From contig NC_051106.1 of the NCBI RefSeq assembly GCF_901709675.1, positions 3,110,001 through 3,174,000 of the forward strand: 64,000 bases of DNA, given 5' to 3'. A program made the position numbers and the translations under genes. Below the pieces are notes generated by a model. That model ran no database searches and was not told the origin of the DNA. It saw only the letters and a program-made list of their open reading frames with translations. The DNA comes from Syngnathus acus (Eukaryota; Chordata; Actinopteri; Syngnathiformes; Syngnathidae). Shown piece after piece: positions 59,441-64,000 of the stretch (positions within the stretch are counted from its first letter, which is position 1; each line of letters begins with the position of its first letter).

Positions 59441-62400
59441 AGTTTCATTTAGGATCATTGCACCGTGATGCCTCTGTGGAGTTCTGCAACCCTTAGCAAT
59501 GAACAGTTTGTATACAAATGGTTGCTATTGGTAACAAGCAATGCAAACTCCTCTCCCTGTGTTTTCTGTAAGTAACACATTTCAGGTGCAGGACCCGTTA
59601 GAGTGAAACACACTGGCTCAGAGAATTAGATCCCTCCACTATGATGATGATGAGTACTGATGCCAGAAAGGGGCCTCCTGGTCACTCAATGCCTGGCACA
59701 CGGCCAGTTCATTAAAAAAGCTATGCCATGCACTGTTACATTGACGGAGGAACAAGAGGTTTTGTTTTTCCTGACCTCACCATTCCTCCTCTTTGAGAAA
59801 CTGGCACCCACCAAGGATCACAATGTGGCGACTATAGCAATATCCAAGAATTGTGCTGATTACAACCTGAATGTTACAATTGCAACTCCAAAGTGTAAAA
59901 CCAAGGACCTCACTTGATTCATTCGAAAAGTTTGTCTTTTAAATGACATATTTTCTGTATACTATAACAATACAATTACATAAATGTATCAACTTATTTA
60001 GAAAGGTTAAATCAAACAAGTAACCCTCCATGTTGTGCTTCTGGCAGCTTGTCGTGTCACACGTGTTTGTGACCCCTCATCGAGATGGTAAAGTTTGTCT
60101 GACCCTTCACCTCGTTTAGGAATGTTTTTTTCTTTAAACAAGGCAGATGGAATTTGAACAGCACAGTGGATGGATTGAAGTGATAACCTCTGACCTTTTG
60201 GATCTTTTAGTGTCATTCTGCATCTTCTTCCTTGGTAACCAACATTGTGTTTCAAAAAATAAGCACTTCTAGATCTAGTTGCTCAGTTTATTTATTTTGT
60301 GCAAGGTGGCAGGTGAGGTGTCCAAGGTTTTATTAATAAGAGGAGCAATTGCATGAATTATATAATTGTACGCTGCACATGGAGTGTGCTGTTGACTTTT
60401 TTGAAAGAGATTCATTTTTAATTGTGTTTGTTTCTGTCGTCGCATTAATTATATATGTACATACGAGCATTTTTCTTAGAGCAACTATATTATATGTGCA
60501 TGAACCATGTTGAGCAAACAAGTTTTTCTTCTCTAAGTGTGTCAAAGATGGGGAAGTGTACTGATTCTGAGTACACATTAAAGCACTCCCACTAGTCAAA
60601 TTGATATACTAAGCTATGTTTAAATATCATTTAGGCACAAGCACGGTTCGAGTGAGGTCAGTGGACGATAGTTGCGGTTATACACTCCTGAGATATAAGC
60701 AGGTCACCTGCTTTCTCCAAAAGGCTTATTCTAAGATTCCTCACATGCCTGACCTTTACAAAACTATTTGTCCGAGGAGGGAGGATTTGAGGAGCCTTTG
60801 TGCGATTGGGTGGATTTCCATTGATGTCCAGGTTGTGCAAAGGTGTGCTGTCGTTGCTACCGTCCCAAATACGGGTTGTTCAATTCCAACGTCAGCTTTG
60901 TGTAAAAATAGTGGCATTTTTAGCTGTGAGATGGCGGGCAAGGAAATGAATCATACTGACTTTATTTGGGGAAGTGAAAGAAGAGGCATTTGTGCAGCAG
61001 AAAATGTAGAGGGATTATGATGTCATCTTTCAAATTTGTTACCTTTTAACCACCAAGGAGTAAGTTGGTACGCAAGGTTTCTGTTTTGATTGCCAAATGA
61101 AGTTTCGGGTGAAATTTTTGTGTCAACACTTGCACAGACAACAGTAGAAAAACACCAACAAAAAACTTTTTGCATGATGAATTAAACTTAAGCATCGACA
61201 AAAATAATACAGTTTAGGTGCAATATATATCAACAAAATTGCTCAGATGTTTTTTTTTCCCAGTCACACGTTTTTACGATCATTTGTTGCTAGGCAGAAT
61301 TTATGTAGCACAATTTCCCAAAGCTCCAATAAAATGACAGGCATGTGCTAAACAAATAACGCTAATGATCTGTTCCAACGTGACGCTTTCCCCATCATAA
61401 ACAACTATTATTACGCTTACTGTTCATCAGATTGTGTGTGGTTCTCAAACTACCTTGTCATTGTTGTCTTTGTGACGATGATGCAATAACGATAAGGACA
61501 AACTGGTTTGGCGCACTCCTTTCATTATGGAAAGTGACTGAAAACATTTTTAGCACTGGCTTCAGGGAGGCATTGTCCTTTGAGTACAGGTTCAAGTCAG
61601 TCTCAAAAAGACAAGTTGGTTCGCAACGTGTGCTGTGATGACGCTTGATGATGTAATCAGAGGTTCTTTAGCTTGCCTGAAAGTAAATGATACCTATGCA
61701 TGGCAACAAACTTTTGCAGATATTCATGGGCCTTTTATTTTGCATGGGGTAGTGACCACACCCAAACAGTTACTATTTCCTACTTCCTTCTATTCTGTTA
61801 TATTTTTACTGCAGTCTACCATGTTGTCTGTTGTTAGCTAAAAAGACGGCTGGCTGGCCTCCATTGATGACATCACACACGGTTCACTTGCAAAATATGC
61901 TACAGTGTAACTATTGTCAATAAAGGACAATGCTTGACGGTGCGGTGTAGCAAGTACACACAAAGACTGATAAGTGTGTTTTGTGACTCACCAATAAATG
62001 CAGAGTGCTTTTGAACACTAAGACACAAGATTTAAGAGTTGGAATTCAGAGGATGGATGACAACTTGGCACTCTAGTACAGAAGGTTTCAGTAAAACAAA
62101 GGTGCCGGTTGTTTCCACTCTTAGCACACAGGAGTCTCTCAAGGTCAGGAACCCACTGCGATAATCTCACACTCTTCTGATATTCCAATGACTCAGTCTT
62201 ACTTAAACATGTCTCGACTCCATTATAGCGAGACACAGCATTCTAACTTCACACCCATTTTATTGCATTGAATAACATACAGTAAGAGTCTGTAAAGCTA
62301 CTTACACACACACTAGAAGGCTTAAATAGTTTCCATTCTCCTGTTTTTATTGGACTCTGGTTACTTGCTGATGTTTGATTATACTATCAAGTCCTTAAGT

Positions 62401-64000
62401 TTTGGAACATGACTTCTGTGAAAGGATTGACTTATAATAAAACGCACAATAATTTAGCATCTGTAAGAGGCCACAACAGGCTTGGTCACTGGCGTGCACA
62501 TCATATAAGGCAACAGTCACCTTTCCCAATTGGATTGTATAGTGCAATGGCAAAATGAGATGAATTCTGAATGCTTAAAAAAACAGTGTACATGGAGTGA
62601 AGGACAGGAGAAGGGAGGTGGAATGGCCGCCAAGTCTGGCGCGGTTTGAATGGCCTCGTGTGGGGATGGCCCTGAGAGACCTTTTCGACAACACTGTTTA
62701 TCTAAAAATGGTTGATGGGTGGTTTAAGTGTCTACACAACTCTTGGACCCTCAAAAATAGAATAAATCCATAAAAAAATACGATAAAATGCATCATACTC
62801 AATGGAGATGTTGATTATTAAATATATTAATGTGTTCTACAAATGTTTTTGCTCAACAACAGTTTTGCTCTGATCAACTAAACAATTATGTTTTCAACCA
62901 TAACATTTTAGGAATACTGTAATGATTATTTTGGATTTTAATGGAATGTCACTGGTGTAGCTATTGATGTCATGAGTGCAGATCTTTTAATCATTAATAC
63001 AGTCAGTCAGTGGGCCATTCATGTTTGCCACTGTGGTTGTGTTCAGGCCTCAGGGGGGTTGTCTCTGGTTCACAAAAATATTTAAAAGCCAGGGGGTCTC
63101 AGAACTGAAAGGGAAAGGTTATAGGGCAGGGTCTTTGAGGTATAGAGACTATGTGCATGAAGCAGTTGTTGAAAGAGTCGTATCACATTTACAAACAGCT
63201 CAAAATGCTACTTTTTTTGACTTTTTTGGTATTCATTTGCATCAAACTTTTCTAGTGGTGCATATAGTATAATGTCAGACATCCCCTGTGTAGCAGCAAC
63301 AAATGTAATCCCCACTTGTCAACAGTAGGTTTAACAAGTCAGTATGGTGTCATTGTAAGTACTGTGCAGGTCTAAAAAATGTTTTCATATGACAGGCTGA
63401 TTTGTAGATTTTCTTCAAAGTCAACAATAATTTGAACAAATTGATTGAAAAATGCTATGAAAGTTCTTATACAGCAGACCATCAGGTGAATAAAATCAAC
63501 CTTGTAGTGTAACAAGTATGACCCGTATTAAATTACCGTATTATTGTGACCAAGTTCAAGTGGACGATGCTTTTGTCATTAACTATTAATGAAAAGGAAA
63601 GTTTTAAAATTTAATGGAAACAAACAACTTCATTAGCTGCACTGTCAAAATCTCCCGTATCATAAATATATGGAACATTCTACAGTATGTAGTGTACCTA
63701 ATGTTATGACCATCAATTCATTTATTTACATAATTTTGAAACCCTGTTTTCTTTTTCCAAATAGAAAGAGAATAATTATCAACAGTATGTCTCTTGAATG
63801 TAATCATATTCCCATAAGCAGATTATCTGTCACACAATGTTTTTGCCTTTCTGGAGGCTGATCTCTGGAATTTGAATCGACTGGTTACACAGGATCATGT
63901 CCAGTGGATTTAGTAAGTTTATTCAAATCCAAGATGTAAACATCAGCCCGGATTTGATTCATAATCACTTCCAGCCTGGTAATACTGTCAATCCACCACG

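Larger units (their letters stand above)
57111..64000 (+). other. Presumed nhsl3 intron, no exon recognised
   Basis: Nearly 7 kb without a convincing coding exon. Contains the degraded hAT-like MITE at 57335-57690 and an AT-rich simple-repeat patch at 59345-59440. The longest ORFs (59660-59917, 60616-61020) show no recognisable domain. Confidence 0.45.

Noticed and set aside
59660-59917. 85-aa plus-strand ORF
   Set aside because: No similarity recognised and no neighbouring exon structure.
60616-61020. 134-aa plus-strand ORF
   Set aside because: No recognisable domain, no supporting splice context and composition like the surrounding intron; treated as chance.

Overview
The window is nuclear DNA from a ray-finned (teleost) fish. 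Short introns, GT-AG splice sites, fish-type tRNA-derived SINEs, many small DNA transposons and a fish-style C2H2 zinc-finger gene pair all point there. The species cannot be named from sequence alone. Ten protein-coding genes can be read, nine of them complete or nearly so at exon level; all exon joins given below keep the reading frame.

Layout, left to right: togaram1 (+, 1550-13549, 22 exons, lacking its first TOG domain); ccdc28b (-, 15382-17845); tmem39b (-, 19295-22822); khdrbs1/Sam68 (-, 26077-28367); zbtb8os/archease (-, 29807-31329); two tandem C2H2 zinc-finger genes (-, 33939-36165 and 37540-39502); rbbp4 (+, 43583-46346); syncoilin (-, 47037-48720); and the 5' part of nhsl3/KIAA1522 (+, 5' UTR exon near 50538, first coding exon 56816-57110, continuing off the right edge). 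From ccdc28b rightwards the order matches, with gaps, the block on human chromosome 1p35. togaram1 is out of place relative to human (14q21).

The most striking region is 31431-43416. zbtb8os and rbbp4 are head-to-head, and their start codons would be only about 270 bp apart without this block. The 11,986 bp between them begins and ends with hAT-like termini (TAGTG...CACTA) and is flanked by a perfect 8-bp direct repeat, GCGGGACC, at 31423-31430 and 43417-43424. It contains two copies of the same transposon family (one at each end), both zinc-finger genes, three solo LTRs, a LINE relic, two SINEs, an internally deleted hAT relic and large microsatellites. The simplest reading is a composite (macrotransposon-like) insertion, or a transposon later enlarged from inside, that split a bidirectional promoter and carries zinc-finger genes.

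Other points: a hammerhead-ribozyme-like motif at 30973-31022 (-), a solo LTR in sense orientation 40 bp upstream of the start codon of one zinc-finger gene, a 23-nt microexon in ccdc28b and a 25-nt one in zbtb8os, and a possible GC-AG intron in togaram1. Biologically the genes are housekeeping or cell-structure genes (cilia, ER membrane, RNA binding, tRNA ligation, chromatin, intermediate filament). They show no common pathway; their grouping reflects conserved synteny.
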